From: JBBRCE01 sp038205115
GTDB lineage: Bacteria; Planctomycetota; Planctomycetia; Pirellulales; JBBRCE01
Length of the DNA stretch: 64,000 nt
Reading direction: 5' to 3'
NCBI GenBank assembly: GCA_038205115.1
Contig: JBBRCE010000023.1
Coordinates: 1-64,000, forward strand
The notes below the pieces were generated by a model. That model ran no database searches. It was not told the origin of the DNA and saw nothing but the letters and a program-made list of their open reading frames with translations. Shown here in pieces: positions 34,524 through 44,205 of the stretch. How positions within the stretch are numbered: the stretch's first letter is position 1; every line of letters starts with the position of its first letter. Position numbers and translations under genes: made by a program.

Positions 34524-35555
34524 GTGGCGCACTTGGCAAGTCGTAGCTTGAAGTCTCTGCTCCGGCGGCCGCAGTTTTCGCTGCGCTTGCTGCTGATGGG
34601 CATGACCATCATTTGCTGCATGCTCGGTTACGGCAGGTTCGTGGTGCAGCAAAGACTGGGGGCGATTGCAGAAATCAGACGCGGCGGCGGACGAGTCATT
34701 TTCGACAACGAGCGACTAGGCCGTTACGCGTGGACGCCGGTTTGGCTGCAGCAGAAGAGTGGAAGCGAATTCTTCCTGCCAGTGAAATCGTTGACGGTAA
34801 AATCGCGCGACGCGATCAGGGTCTTGGATCAATTTCCCGAAGCGTACTACCTCTGGTTGGAAATCGAGGATTTACGCGACGATGAGTTGGCCGCTCTGCA
34901 GAGCAAGCTCGTACCGTTTGTTGATTTGAACATTTCGAGCAACGCCCTGACCGACACCTCGTTCGACGTGTTGCGCCAGTTCAAGAATCTTCGAACCATT
35001 GAAACACCAAACGTGAACATGTCGAATGAAACATTGGAGCGACTGCGCGACGAAAATAGCGAGCTACAGTTTAATTTTCTGAAGTTAGTTTATACCAACT
35101 CCAACACCTACGCAGGTACCGAACAACAATTTCTGCTTCTGGGAGGTTTGTTTCGAGAACGGCAGGCCGAGTATTGGATCGTTGTCGGACGCATCACCAA
35201 ATCCGCAATCAATTCTGCTCGCCGCGGCTCGGTTCTGGAATTTACGCCGCTAGAAACGCTCGCCGGCAGTTGTTCGGCTGCGGGAACGGGCAATTGCCAC
35301 TTTCCGGTCGAGGAAGATGTCTACGCCGCGCCCCGCGATGATCTCAGTTTGCCCAGTGCGGGAGCGCTGGCAATTATCGTAATCCGGAATCCCAACGGCG
35401 CAGAACCCGTGGTCAGCACGCTTGGAATTGCCAACCCCCTACTGAACTTCGGCGTGACGCGATTGCGGAGTCTGGCTGATCCGAAGCTGGCCGCTGTTAA
35501 AGAGTTGCTTAGGCAGCGAACGGCAAGCGAATCCGCTGGCCAATCTGCCCCGTGA
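34524..35555 (+). CDS. Membrane protein with planctomycete FSLRLLL N-terminus and LRR-like segment
   Basis: A 343-residue protein from GTG 34524. The N-terminus RRPQFSLRLLLMGMTIICCMLGY is the short Arg-rich sequence plus single membrane helix seen in many planctomycete proteins. Residues 95-175 look like leucine-rich repeats (VDLNISSNALTDTSFDVLRQFKNL, shown here in part only). The rest shows no known domain. No Shine-Dalgarno is obvious, and a start at TTG 34551 is possible. Function unknown. Confidence 0.7.
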   Translation: MAHLASRSLKSLLRRPQFSLRLLLMGMTIICCMLGYGRFVVQQRLGAIAEIRRGGGRVIFDNERLGRYAWTPVWLQQKSGSEFFLPVKSLTVKSRDAIRVLDQFPEAYYLWLEIEDLRDDELAALQSKLVPFVDLNISSNALTDTSFDVLRQFKNLRTIETPNVNMSNETLERLRDENSELQFNFLKLVYTNSNTYAGTEQQFLLLGGLFRERQAEYWIVVGRITKSAINSARRGSVLEFTPLETLAGSCSAAGTGNCHFPVEEDVYAAPRDDLSLPSAGALAIIVIRNPNGAEPVVSTLGIANPLLNFGVTRLRSLADPKLAAVKELLRQRTASESAGQSAP

Positions 35556-35617
35556 GATCCGGCCGAGCAATGACGTGCCGAACCGCAAAGCCGGCAATCA
35601 GACGCAACCTGGCGACG

Positions 35618-35645
35618 TTGGCTCGACGGCCGCGTTTGCTATATT
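35618..35645 (+). promoter_or_regulatory. Candidate sigma70-type promoter of the FAH-family gene
   Basis: TTGGCT (35618-35623) and TATATT (35640-35645) are spaced by 16 bases, 37 bases before the start codon. Confidence 0.45.
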
Positions 35646-35681
35646 GCCCAATTCGAATTCCTTGCAACAGGTTGAACCATC

Positions 35682-36542
35682 ATGCGACTAATCTCCTACC
35701 AATCGGCCACCGGGCCGCGAATTGCCGCCGGGCGTGGCGGTTCGTACTACGATTTGCAGCGCGCGGATGCGGGCTTGCCGACATCGATGAAGGCGCTCTT
35801 GGCGCTTGGCGCTTCAGGTCTGGCGCGCGTGGCGGCCGCGCTGCAGCGCGCCACCGAGCCGCTGCCGGCCAGCGGTTGGACATTGCTGGCACCGGTGCCC
35901 GATCCCGAAAAGGTGATTTGCATTGGGCTGAACTACGCGGACCATGCCAAAGAAACTGGCAAAGAAAAGCCGGCCGAGCCGGTAATGTTTAATAAGTTTC
36001 CGACCGCGGTTTCCGCCGCCGGCCAGCCGATCGTGCTGCCGCGCGTCAGCCAAGAAGTCGATTTCGAAGCCGAACTGGTGGCGGTGATCGGTCGCGAAGG
36101 CCGGCACATCGCCCGCGAACAGGCGCTGGAGTATGTGGCCGGATACTGCTGTGGGCATGACGTTTCTGCCCGCGATTGGCAAATTCGCAAACCGGGCGGC
36201 CAGTGGCTGCTGGGCAAATCGTTCGATGGCTTTGCACCGTTCGGCCCGGAGTTGGTCACCGCCGACGAAGCGGGCGATGTGAGCAATTTGCGAATTCAAT
36301 TTCGGCTGAATGGCCAAACGATGCAAGACTCGAGCACCGCGCAATTGATTTTTCCGGTGGCCGAACTGGTGGCCTACGTCTCGCAAGTCTGCACGCTCAA
36401 GCCGGGCGACGTAATCTTCACCGGCACGCCATCGGGCGTGGGCGCCGCGCGCAAGCCGCCGGTGTTCATGAAAGCTGGCGATACGGCCGAAGTGGAAATT
36501 GCCGGGCTGGGCGTGCTGCGCAACCCGGTCGCTGCCGAGTAG
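35682..36542 (+). CDS. Fumarylacetoacetate hydrolase-family protein
   Basis: A 286-residue cytoplasmic enzyme. The C-terminal FAH fold starts near residue 70: ICIGLNYADHAKE, then DFEAELVAVIG (metal-binding Glu residues) and GHDVSARDWQ (third ligand region), ending with GDVIFTGTPSGVG. Members hydrolyse or decarboxylate 2-keto acids such as acylpyruvates or fumarylacetoacetate; the exact substrate cannot be chosen from sequence. It ends 9 bases from the stop of the convergent CAP gene. Confidence 0.9.
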   Translation: MRLISYQSATGPRIAAGRGGSYYDLQRADAGLPTSMKALLALGASGLARVAAALQRATEPLPASGWTLLAPVPDPEKVICIGLNYADHAKETGKEKPAEPVMFNKFPTAVSAAGQPIVLPRVSQEVDFEAELVAVIGREGRHIAREQALEYVAGYCCGHDVSARDWQIRKPGGQWLLGKSFDGFAPFGPELVTADEAGDVSNLRIQFRLNGQTMQDSSTAQLIFPVAELVAYVSQVCTLKPGDVIFTGTPSGVGAARKPPVFMKAGDTAEVEIAGLGVLRNPVAAE

Positions 36543-36551
36543 CGGCCGCGG

Positions 36552-37658
36552 TTAGTTGCCAAACATCTCCGTGAAGTACGCGCCGCTGCGGCCGATGCCA
36601 ATCCGCGCGTGTTCGGCCAGCATGTTTTTGTGATGGCCGGGGCTGTGGAACCAGCCATCGCTGGCTTTCTGTCCGCTGCTGATGCCGGCAAAGATGTTTT
36701 CCGCGCTGGCCGAAGTGCCCATCCGCTTGGCGCGGTCCCAGGGCGTTTTCTTGCCTTCGACGGGCGACTCGTGGGCGAAAAACTTGAGCGTTTCCATGTC
36801 GTGCGAATGATCGCGACCGGCATCGCAAAGTTTAAGATCGATGGCGCAAGGATTGAGTCCCAACAGAATGCGGGTCAGGTTGCAGGCGAGCATGCCTTTG
36901 GCTTCTTCAGCATCCATTTTGACGGCGATTTTCTCGTTGGCGGCTAGCACCGCTCGGGCTGATTGATCGATGGGCATGGCCAACCGCGCGGCCAGTTCTT
37001 CTTCGCCTTGCAGGTAATTGTCGAAGCTGGGCGGATCTTTGGGCCGTTGATCTTCAGGCAATTGATCGTTGGCAAACGCCATGCAGCGCTGCCAGATTTT
37101 GGCCGCTTCAGCCAGTTTAACGCGTTCTTTTTGCAGATCGGCCCCGGCGTCTAGCACGGCTTGACGATCAACAACCAGAATTTCGGAGAGCCGCTTGATG
37201 GCCGGGTCGCCTGTCTTGACGATCTCTTCTTTACTCAAGTCGCTCTTTTCTTTGAGCGCCAGTACCGCCGCGCGGAGCTTGAGAATTTCTTGCACTTGCG
37301 TGTTGGCCTTGGTCTTGCCGCCCGCCAGCGCCTGCGCCTGTTTGAAGAAGCGCTCGCGATAATGCTCCAGTTGCGGGCGGACTTGCTTTTCGATTTGGGC
37401 CGAAAAACTCTGCACCGCAATCGGGCCGATTTCAAACAACTGATCGACGATCTTGTCTTTGTCTTCGGCCGTGGCTTTGGGAATGCGATATTCACGCAGC
37501 AGTTTTTGCATTTGCTGGGCTTGCTCGGCCGTGAGCTTGGGTGCCGCAGCGGTGGGCGCGGCCGCCATGGCTGACGAAATCGTGGCGAACAGCACAATTG
37601 CTAATAAAAGCGTTGGGCGACCAGAGAAAAATCGCGTGCTTCCGGAATGCTGTGTCAT
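36552..37658 (-). CDS. Secreted CAP (SCP-like) domain protein
   Basis: A 368-residue secreted protein. The signal peptide (LLLAIVLFATISSAMAA, about 33 residues) is followed by a long helical region (residues 40-210) with many Lys/Glu/Gln, probably coiled coil. The C-terminal CAP domain (about 250-368) has DHSHDMETLKFFAHESP, AENIFAG and DGWFHSPGHHKNML, containing the His/Glu cavity residues of the family. The biochemical role is unknown; extracellular binding is usual for the family. Confidence 0.85.
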   Translation of the reverse strand: MTQHSGSTRFFSGRPTLLLAIVLFATISSAMAAAPTAAAPKLTAEQAQQMQKLLREYRIPKATAEDKDKIVDQLFEIGPIAVQSFSAQIEKQVRPQLEHYRERFFKQAQALAGGKTKANTQVQEILKLRAAVLALKEKSDLSKEEIVKTGDPAIKRLSEILVVDRQAVLDAGADLQKERVKLAEAAKIWQRCMAFANDQLPEDQRPKDPPSFDNYLQGEEELAARLAMPIDQSARAVLAANEKIAVKMDAEEAKGMLACNLTRILLGLNPCAIDLKLCDAGRDHSHDMETLKFFAHESPVEGKKTPWDRAKRMGTSASAENIFAGISSGQKASDGWFHSPGHHKNMLAEHARIGIGRSGAYFTEMFGN

Positions 37659-37882
37659 CGTCTGGGCAAGGCAAATGTGATGTTGATGTAAGGATTGCGG
37701 GCGGCGCCCAACGGCCTTGTCAGTTTAGCATAACCGCGCGGCGGGGCGCGTTCCAAGACGTCCATCCGGGCGTGCGCAAGGACCGATGAGCCCAACGGCC
37801 AGGCGATTTGCAATTCCCTTGCACGCTCGGTCGTTTCATAATCACATTGCCGACGCTTCACAGATCCTGCACTGGCAATTGC

Positions 37883-39019
37883 ATGCAACCGCCCGACGAC
37901 AAACCGAACCGGCTTGCGGCCGACAACTCTACGGGCGGTTCGCCGTTGCGGCAAATCGTGCTGGCGCGGGTTCGCGAATTCTACCGTGAGCCCGAGGCCC
38001 TCTTTTGGTCGTACGGTTTTCCGATCTTGATGACCGTGGCGCTGGGCATCGCGTTTCAGAATAAGCCCATCGAAAAAATCCACGTGGATATCGTGGATGG
38101 CCCGACGGCCGCCAGCACCGCCGACGATCTGTCCGCCAACGCGGTGCGCGCGGGACAATTCAGCGCGCGGGTTTTTGAAAAATCGATCTGCGAAATGCGT
38201 CTACGCACCGGAAAAACCGATCTGGTTGTGATTCCCGCCGCGTCCGCGCCGCAAGCTTTCGACGGCGGTTCCACGGAGATCACACCAGCCATCGGATTCC
38301 AGTACGATCGTACGCGTCCCGAGAGCGTGCTGGCCCGCAATGCCGTAGACGACGCTCTGCAGCGCGCCGGCGGGCGGCGCGATCCCGTGGCCACGCGCGA
38401 TCAGGCGATGTCCGAACCGGGCGGGCGCTACATCGATTTTCTGATTCCCGGCCTGCTCGGAATGAGCTTGATGAGCGGTGGCTTGTGGGGCGTAGGATTT
38501 GTGACCGTGGATATGCGAATTCGCAAGCTGCTTAAACGCTTTTTGGCCACGCCCATGAAAAAACGCGACTTCCTGGCCGGCATAATGGCCAGCCGGTTGC
38601 TGTTCATGGTGCCGGAACTGCTGATCATCTTGCTGTTTAGTTGGCTGGCGTTCAATGTCACCATTCATGGCAATCCGCTGCTGGTGATGCTGCTAATCTT
38701 GCTGGGCGGAGTGATGTTCGCCGGCATTGGTTTGCTGGTGGCGAGCCGCGCCAAAACCATCGAAGCCGTTTCCGGGTTGATGAATTTGGTGATGCTGCCG
38801 ATGTGGATTTTGTCGGGAATTTTCTTCAGTTCGGCGCGATTTCCCGAGGCCATTCAACCTGTTTTGAAATTGTTGCCGCTGACCCCCTTGATCGATGGCC
38901 TGCGGGCAGTGATGCTCGATGGCAGCAACATCGTGGTCATCTGGCCGCAACTGGCCATCATGGCCGTCTGGGCGATCGTTTCCTTCTCTTTGGCGCTGCG
39001 CTGGTTTCGTTGGAGCTGA
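37883..39019 (+). CDS. ABC-2 type transporter permease
   Basis: A 378-residue membrane protein from ATG 37883. One helix lies near residue 45 (FWSYGFPILMTVALGIAF), a roughly 130-residue soluble loop follows, and five more helices fill residues 185-375, including the conserved LIPGLLGMSLMSGGLWGVGF and LNPLTPLI-type motif LLPLTPLIDGLRAVML. This layout matches ABC-2 permeases used for export. The ATP-binding subunit is not adjacent. The next gene starts 2 bases after the stop. Confidence 0.87.
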   Translation: MQPPDDKPNRLAADNSTGGSPLRQIVLARVREFYREPEALFWSYGFPILMTVALGIAFQNKPIEKIHVDIVDGPTAASTADDLSANAVRAGQFSARVFEKSICEMRLRTGKTDLVVIPAASAPQAFDGGSTEITPAIGFQYDRTRPESVLARNAVDDALQRAGGRRDPVATRDQAMSEPGGRYIDFLIPGLLGMSLMSGGLWGVGFVTVDMRIRKLLKRFLATPMKKRDFLAGIMASRLLFMVPELLIILLFSWLAFNVTIHGNPLLVMLLILLGGVMFAGIGLLVASRAKTIEAVSGLMNLVMLPMWILSGIFFSSARFPEAIQPVLKLLPLTPLIDGLRAVMLDGSNIVVIWPQLAIMAVWAIVSFSLALRWFRWS

Positions 39020-39021
39020 TT

Positions 39022-39765
39022 ATGGTCGGCGGTGAATTGCAAGATCGGGAAGCGTCCGAGCACGACGATCTGGAGTCGTACCGCACGCTCACGCCATGGG
39101 CGATCGTTTCGCTGATTTTTGGGCTACTATCCGGGCTGGCGTCGCTCACGCCCATCCTCTGGATTCTGCCGTTAGCGGCCGTCATTAGCGGCGCCTTGGC
39201 CTTGCGTTCGATTCGAGTTCATGCCCCGCGGTTGTTAGGCCGCAACTTGGCGTTGGGTGGGCTGGCGCTGGGTTTGATCTTTGGCGTCAGCGGTCCGGCG
39301 CGGATCCTTTCGCGAAATTACTGGCTGGAATCGCGGGCCATACAGGCCGCTGACGAATGGCTGGCGTTTATTTCCCACGGTGAGCCTGAAAAAGCTTACA
39401 TGGTGACGCAGGCGTACAGTCAGCGACAACCGCTGGATGCCAGCCTGGCTCACTACCTGCATGTCGACGCGGAAACGCAGCGGCAATACGACGAATATCT
39501 GTCGCGGCCGGACATCAAAACCTTGATGGACGCCCGCGATTCGATCCGCGTGACATCGCGCCATGCCATCACCCAAGACTCGGAAGGTCGGGCGGATGTG
39601 GTATTGTGCCAGTACGAGGTGCAATTTCAGCGCGAGCAAAAGACCATGCAGATCACGCTGTTTGTCAGCGTCGAGCGGACGCTAGACCTGACCGGCGCGC
39701 CGGCATTTCGAATTCGCAACGGCGATTACGTTGCTGCGCATCCGGTGCCGGCTCGGTCGCCTTAA
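39022..39765 (+). CDS. Two-helix membrane protein, DUF4190-like
   Basis: A 247-residue protein. Two membrane helices (AIVSLIFGLLSGLASLTPILW and LALGGLALGLIFGV, residues 30-95) are separated by ISGALALRSIR, a DUF4190-like pattern. A soluble C-terminal domain follows (residues 100-247), of the NTF2-like sort suggested by AADEWLAFISHGEPEKAY. The start lies 2 bases after the ABC permease stop, indicating translational coupling and a link to that transporter. Function unknown. Confidence 0.75.
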   Translation: MVGGELQDREASEHDDLESYRTLTPWAIVSLIFGLLSGLASLTPILWILPLAAVISGALALRSIRVHAPRLLGRNLALGGLALGLIFGVSGPARILSRNYWLESRAIQAADEWLAFISHGEPEKAYMVTQAYSQRQPLDASLAHYLHVDAETQRQYDEYLSRPDIKTLMDARDSIRVTSRHAITQDSEGRADVVLCQYEVQFQREQKTMQITLFVSVERTLDLTGAPAFRIRNGDYVAAHPVPARSP

Positions 39766-40067
39766 CGTGCATTCATTCGGCCAGTCCGCGCGGATCTGGC
39801 CATTTCACTCGCGCAACGTGCGCCACCGGCCCGTAGGTAGCGACTGCGGAAAATTGGCGGTCCGTTTGAGATTTCGGGCCGAATCGCTCATAATCGTGCG
39901 TAGCGGACGCGAAATCAATGTTTGCCCGGGGCTGGCTAGCGGGCGGGTTCGCAAGAACATGCCCGACGATCGGCCAGGGTCATTTCGCGCCTGTTGTCTT
40001 TTCGGTCATTTGCATCCAGGGTGATGGTTGGTTTAGCGGTCTGGTACTTCTCCCCGAGGCGAGCGCA
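39766..40067. other. Intergenic region with 5' leader
   Basis: It contains the promoter-like pair at 39866-39894 and about 170 bases of leader before the next gene. No coding region beyond an in-frame upstream extension without a ribosome site. Confidence 0.45.
39866..39894 (+). promoter_or_regulatory. Strong candidate sigma70-type promoter
   Basis: TTGAGA (39866-39871) and CATAAT (39889-39894) are spaced by exactly 17 bases, with 5 of 6 consensus matches in each hexamer. Confidence 0.55.
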
Positions 40068-42908
40068 ATGACGAGCGAATTCGATCCGTATCACAAATGG
40101 CTGGGGATTCCGCGCGACGAACAGCCGGCCAATCATTATCGCTTGCTCGGCGTTTCCATCTTTGAATCGGATGCGGAAGTGATTGCCAACGCGGTGGATC
40201 GACGTGTGGCGCACCTCAAGCAATTTGTCGCCGGACCTTACGAGACGCTGGCCCGCAAGATTCTGAGCGAAATTTCCACCGCCAAACTCAGCTTGCTGCA
40301 ACCGGCGGCCAAGGCCAGTTACGACCAACTGCTGCAATCGCGTTTGCCGCCGCCGGCGCAACCGAGCAGCCAGCTTCCGCCTGCCGCGCCGCTGATGGCG
40401 CCCCCGCAATTTGCGGCCGCGCCGCGCGCCGCGCCGTCGCAGGCCGCTGTGCCGAGCAGTCCGGTAACTTCGTCCCAAGCGCACGCAATTGACGCGAATG
40501 CACCGCTGGCTCAACTGGAGGAAGCCGACCCGTTTGATTTCACCGGCGGCGGCGATCGGATCGGCGCGGCCAACGCGGCCTCGACCAGCGGCATTCAACG
40601 CGGTGCGAATCGCGGTGGCGGGAAAAAAACGACCGCTAAGCCGCCAAAAGACGGCATGAATGTCGCCACGTTGTACATGGTGGTGGTCTGCACAGTGGCC
40701 GCCACGCTGCTGGGCGTGTACTTCTTTCTGAAAGATCGCATCGGCAACCGGTTGCAAGAAACCGATGTCCGCGAGGCGCACGTCGACCCCAAGGAGCCGG
40801 CTAAGAAAGTCGATGAACCGGTCAAATCTCCGATCGTTAGTAAGCCGCTGCAAAGAAAAGACTTGTTGCCTGAAAAGCAGCCGGAAGCGCTGCCCGCAGC
40901 GAACATCGATCCCTCGGTGAATTTGTTGGCGACAGTCGATCTGATGAAAAGCACGCCCGGAAACGAATCGTGGGGGCGCGCTGGCGAGCAATTGACGTCG
41001 GCCGCCCGCAATGCCAGTCGCGTGGATTTGCCTTACAGAGCGGCGCCGCAAGAGTACGACTTGACCATTCGCGGCGCGCGGCGGCAAAACCTGGGCGAAG
41101 TGGCAATCAACCTGCCCACCGCCGCAAAAACCGTGACCGTTGCGCTCGATATCACCTCCGGCACGCGCAGTTGGTTTGGGCACGTCGGCACGCTGCCCAA
41201 AGACGGACACTCCAATGTGTCCGACTTGATGCTGCCTACCAATCAGCCGTTTGTGATCGTGGCCAAGGTTCGCAAAGATGCCATTGGACTGATCATCAAC
41301 GGTCGGCTGCGAATGTACTACGTCGGCGATCTGAATCGGCTCGATACGCTTGGCTCATGGCGTACGCCGGGCAAGAGCTTTGCGCTCGGCACGCTCGGCT
41401 GCTCGATTCAGATTGATGCAATGAAATTGTTGCCGGCCAGTGGTCCAATCGCGGAGCTTGCCGCGCTGCCGAACGCAGCCTCGCCGGATCAAAATCCCGA
41501 CGCATCGCCGCCGCTGGTTGAGAACATACCGCCGGTGAAAAATCCCATCGACGTAGCCACGAACAACCCGCCAAAAATGCCGGACCCGATCAAGCCCGCC
41601 GCGCCTGACAAGAAGCCGGTGCCTAGCAAGCAGGCGCAGGAAGAAGCGCAAGGCATGATTCGCGAATTATTCAAAGACGAATTTGCCAAAGCGAGAAAGC
41701 CCGAAGAGCGATTTGCCTTGGCGAAAAAGATTTTCGAAAAAGGCCTGGAAACGCGCGACGATCCCACGAGCCGCTTCACGGCGCTGTGGATGGCGGCCGA
41801 TATGGCAGCCCACATTGGCGATTGGATTGCCGTGATGGAAACAATCGGCAAGTTGGATGAAGAATTCGCAATTAACGCTTGGGACAGCAACGCCACGTTC
41901 CTGGAAATTCGCACCGAGCCATTCAACAGCCAGAATGCCGTCAACGCCATCGACCCGCTGCTCCGCGGCGTCGATAGCGCGGTGACTGCCAGCGATTATC
42001 GCATGGCCAGCCGGATCATGGTGCTGGCCACCAAGGCAGCGCGCAAAGCGGCCGACAAAGAAATCACGCAAAAAGTGCAGACCCGCGCCAAGGAAATCGA
42101 TTCGCTGGCCAAACAGTTCGATGCGATCAAAGCCGATATCGAAACGCTCAAGGCCGACCCCGCCAACGCCGCCGCCATCACCAATGTCGGTCGGTGGTAT
42201 TGCTTTGCCCAGGGCGATTGGGATCGAGGTCTGCCGCTGCTGTCCCGCAGTAACGATGCGGCGCTCAAGAAGCTGGCGACTGCCGATCTGGCGCATCCGG
42301 CGGAAACCGAGATTCAAGTTCAAAATGCCGATGCCTGGTGGGATCGCGCCGACGCCGAGACCGATACGCTCGCCAAAAATCGCATTCAGCAGCACGCGGC
42401 CGAACTCTATCGGATCTGCGTGAATGGTCTGAGTGGCTTATCGAAAGCCAAGGCGGAAAAGCGAATCGCCGAGGTCGACAAATCGTCCGAAGGCCGCACC
42501 GGCTACGTGATGATCACTCGGCTGACCGCCGTCTCAGCCACGGCCCGTAATAACATGTTGGGCCTAAACAAGATTCCTCCCGGCGCAGAAGCGAAAACGC
42601 CGCCGGGCTTCAACGGTGATCGCACCTGTTCCGACTTCATCTACGCGCACGCGCGTTCCGAACTGGTTTACGATATTCCCGACGGCTGCAAGGAATTCCG
42701 CGCCACCGGTTACGCGCCGATTAGCAAGAACGTCAAGTTCGTCGTCGAAGTCGACAACCGGCGATTGCTGGAAACCGCGCCTTCCGGCACGGTGACCATC
42801 AAAGTCGATTTTCCGCTCAAGGCCAAGCGCATCAAGCTCACCTGCGAATCGACGGGCGACTCCAAAGGCGCGGACAGTTTTTGGTGCTATCCGCGACTGT
42901 ATCGCTAA
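40068..42908 (+). CDS. Planctomycete DPYHKWLGIP-module membrane protein
   Basis: A 946-residue protein. Residues 1-90 are a J-domain-like module typical of planctomycetes (FDPYHKWLGIPRDEQP, HYRLLGVSIFESD). A Pro/Ala-rich linker and one membrane helix (TLYMVVVCTVAATLLGVYFF, about 200-225) follow. Beyond it lie a concanavalin-like beta region (near 310-470), a helical region (550-830), and a C-terminal NPCBM-like carbohydrate-binding fold (about 850-946, CSDFIYAHARSELVYDIP). ATG 40068 is chosen since the module begins there. It may carry a cytoplasmic adaptor plus an extracellular sugar-binding part (inference). Confidence 0.85.
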   Translation: MTSEFDPYHKWLGIPRDEQPANHYRLLGVSIFESDAEVIANAVDRRVAHLKQFVAGPYETLARKILSEISTAKLSLLQPAAKASYDQLLQSRLPPPAQPSSQLPPAAPLMAPPQFAAAPRAAPSQAAVPSSPVTSSQAHAIDANAPLAQLEEADPFDFTGGGDRIGAANAASTSGIQRGANRGGGKKTTAKPPKDGMNVATLYMVVVCTVAATLLGVYFFLKDRIGNRLQETDVREAHVDPKEPAKKVDEPVKSPIVSKPLQRKDLLPEKQPEALPAANIDPSVNLLATVDLMKSTPGNESWGRAGEQLTSAARNASRVDLPYRAAPQEYDLTIRGARRQNLGEVAINLPTAAKTVTVALDITSGTRSWFGHVGTLPKDGHSNVSDLMLPTNQPFVIVAKVRKDAIGLIINGRLRMYYVGDLNRLDTLGSWRTPGKSFALGTLGCSIQIDAMKLLPASGPIAELAALPNAASPDQNPDASPPLVENIPPVKNPIDVATNNPPKMPDPIKPAAPDKKPVPSKQAQEEAQGMIRELFKDEFAKARKPEERFALAKKIFEKGLETRDDPTSRFTALWMAADMAAHIGDWIAVMETIGKLDEEFAINAWDSNATFLEIRTEPFNSQNAVNAIDPLLRGVDSAVTASDYRMASRIMVLATKAARKAADKEITQKVQTRAKEIDSLAKQFDAIKADIETLKADPANAAAITNVGRWYCFAQGDWDRGLPLLSRSNDAALKKLATADLAHPAETEIQVQNADAWWDRADAETDTLAKNRIQQHAAELYRICVNGLSGLSKAKAEKRIAEVDKSSEGRTGYVMITRLTAVSATARNNMLGLNKIPPGAEAKTPPGFNGDRTCSDFIYAHARSELVYDIPDGCKEFRATGYAPISKNVKFVVEVDNRRLLETAPSGTVTIKVDFPLKAKRIKLTCESTGDSKGADSFWCYPRLYR

Positions 42909-42945
42909 ACAGGCAATTGCTTACCTTTGGATCATTTGCCGCCGC

Positions 42946-44040
42946 TCAGTACGACGCGCTAGCAACCGGCGCCGAGGTTGTGGGCGCCGCGTCGATGGCC
43001 AGCGAGATTGCCTCGATCGCCCGGGCGACGTCGGCATCGTCCACGTCCAAGTGCGTTACGGCGCGAATCTGCGTCGGCGAGATGGCCAGCATCAGCACGC
43101 CTTGGCCAGTCAGCCGCGCGGCGAATTCGGCCGCGCTGGCGAGTTCCGGGGCAACGTGGAAAATCACGATGTTCGTATCGATTTCGGTTGGCGTGAGTGT
43201 CAGGCCGTCGATCTGCTCAATTGCTGCGGCCAGTTGCCGCGCATGCCGGTGATCTTCGGCCAGCCGGTCGATGTGGTGATCCAGCGCGTACAGCGCGGCG
43301 GCGGCAATTACGCCCGCTTGTCGCATGGCGCCGCCAAACAGCTTACGAGCGCGCAGCGCTTTGGCAATCAGTTCGCGCGGCCCGGTCAGCGCGGAGCCGA
43401 CCGGCGCGCCTAGGCCTTTGCTGAAACAGACGCTGACGGTGTCGAACGGCTGGGCCCAGCGATCAGCGGCAACGCCTGTCGCCACCACGGCGTTGAAGAG
43501 CCGCGCGCCGTCCAGGTGCGTGGCCAGACCGTTGTGCCGCGCCCAGGCGCAATTGTCGTGCGAGGTCTCCAGCGGCGTAATCCGCCCCGCGCCACGATTA
43601 TGCGTATTTTCCAAACAGAGCAACCGAGTGCGGGCGGCATGCACGTTTGGCGGACGTACCAGGCCCTCAAGCTGATGCGGTTGGATCACGCCATTTTGGC
43701 CAGCGACGGTTCGCGCTGCTAACCCGCTGAGCTGCGCGTAAGCGGCTTGCTCGTAATTAAAGATGTGGCAGCCTTCATCGCAGATGAATTCGTCGCCGGG
43801 CGAACAGTGCACGCGCAAGCCAATTTGATTGGACATCGTGCCGGACGGCACATACAGGGCAGCCTCTTTGCCCAGCAGCGCCGCGATACGCTCTTGCAAG
43901 GCGTTGACCGAGGGATCTTCGCCATAAACGTCGTCACCCAGCGGCGCGGCGGCCATGGCGGCCCGCATTTCTGGTGTGGGCCGCGTGACGGTGTCGCTAC
44001 GAAAATCAGAAACCGGATGCGATAAATGGTTGTTGTTCAT
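42946..44040 (-). CDS. ltaE: Low-specificity L-threonine aldolase
   Basis: A 364-residue PLP enzyme that splits L-threonine or allo-threonine to glycine and acetaldehyde. Motifs: DFRSDTVTRPTPEMR near the N-terminus, GDDVYGEDPSVN, YVPSGTMSNQIG, THLDGARLFNA, and the PLP-binding Lys208 in VCFSKGLGAPVGS. Length and order match the family. ATG 44040 opens MNNNHLSHPVSDFRSD. It converges with the DPYHKWLGIP gene 37 bases away. Confidence 0.94.
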   Translation of the reverse strand: MNNNHLSHPVSDFRSDTVTRPTPEMRAAMAAAPLGDDVYGEDPSVNALQERIAALLGKEAALYVPSGTMSNQIGLRVHCSPGDEFICDEGCHIFNYEQAAYAQLSGLAARTVAGQNGVIQPHQLEGLVRPPNVHAARTRLLCLENTHNRGAGRITPLETSHDNCAWARHNGLATHLDGARLFNAVVATGVAADRWAQPFDTVSVCFSKGLGAPVGSALTGPRELIAKALRARKLFGGAMRQAGVIAAAALYALDHHIDRLAEDHRHARQLAAAIEQIDGLTLTPTEIDTNIVIFHVAPELASAAEFAARLTGQGVLMLAISPTQIRAVTHLDVDDADVARAIEAISLAIDAAPTTSAPVASASY

Positions 44041-44205
44041 GCCGCCATCTTAATCGCCGCCGCGCCTGGGGATCAACGCGGCAGGCGAGGAATTGCTGGC
44101 AACAGGTCAACTGCTAGCAACGGGCGACTGCACTAGGCCCAAATAGCCTCGGCGGATTATAAATACACTGTAAATCCAAGCGTCATTACTGAGGTGGGGT
44201 TGAAC

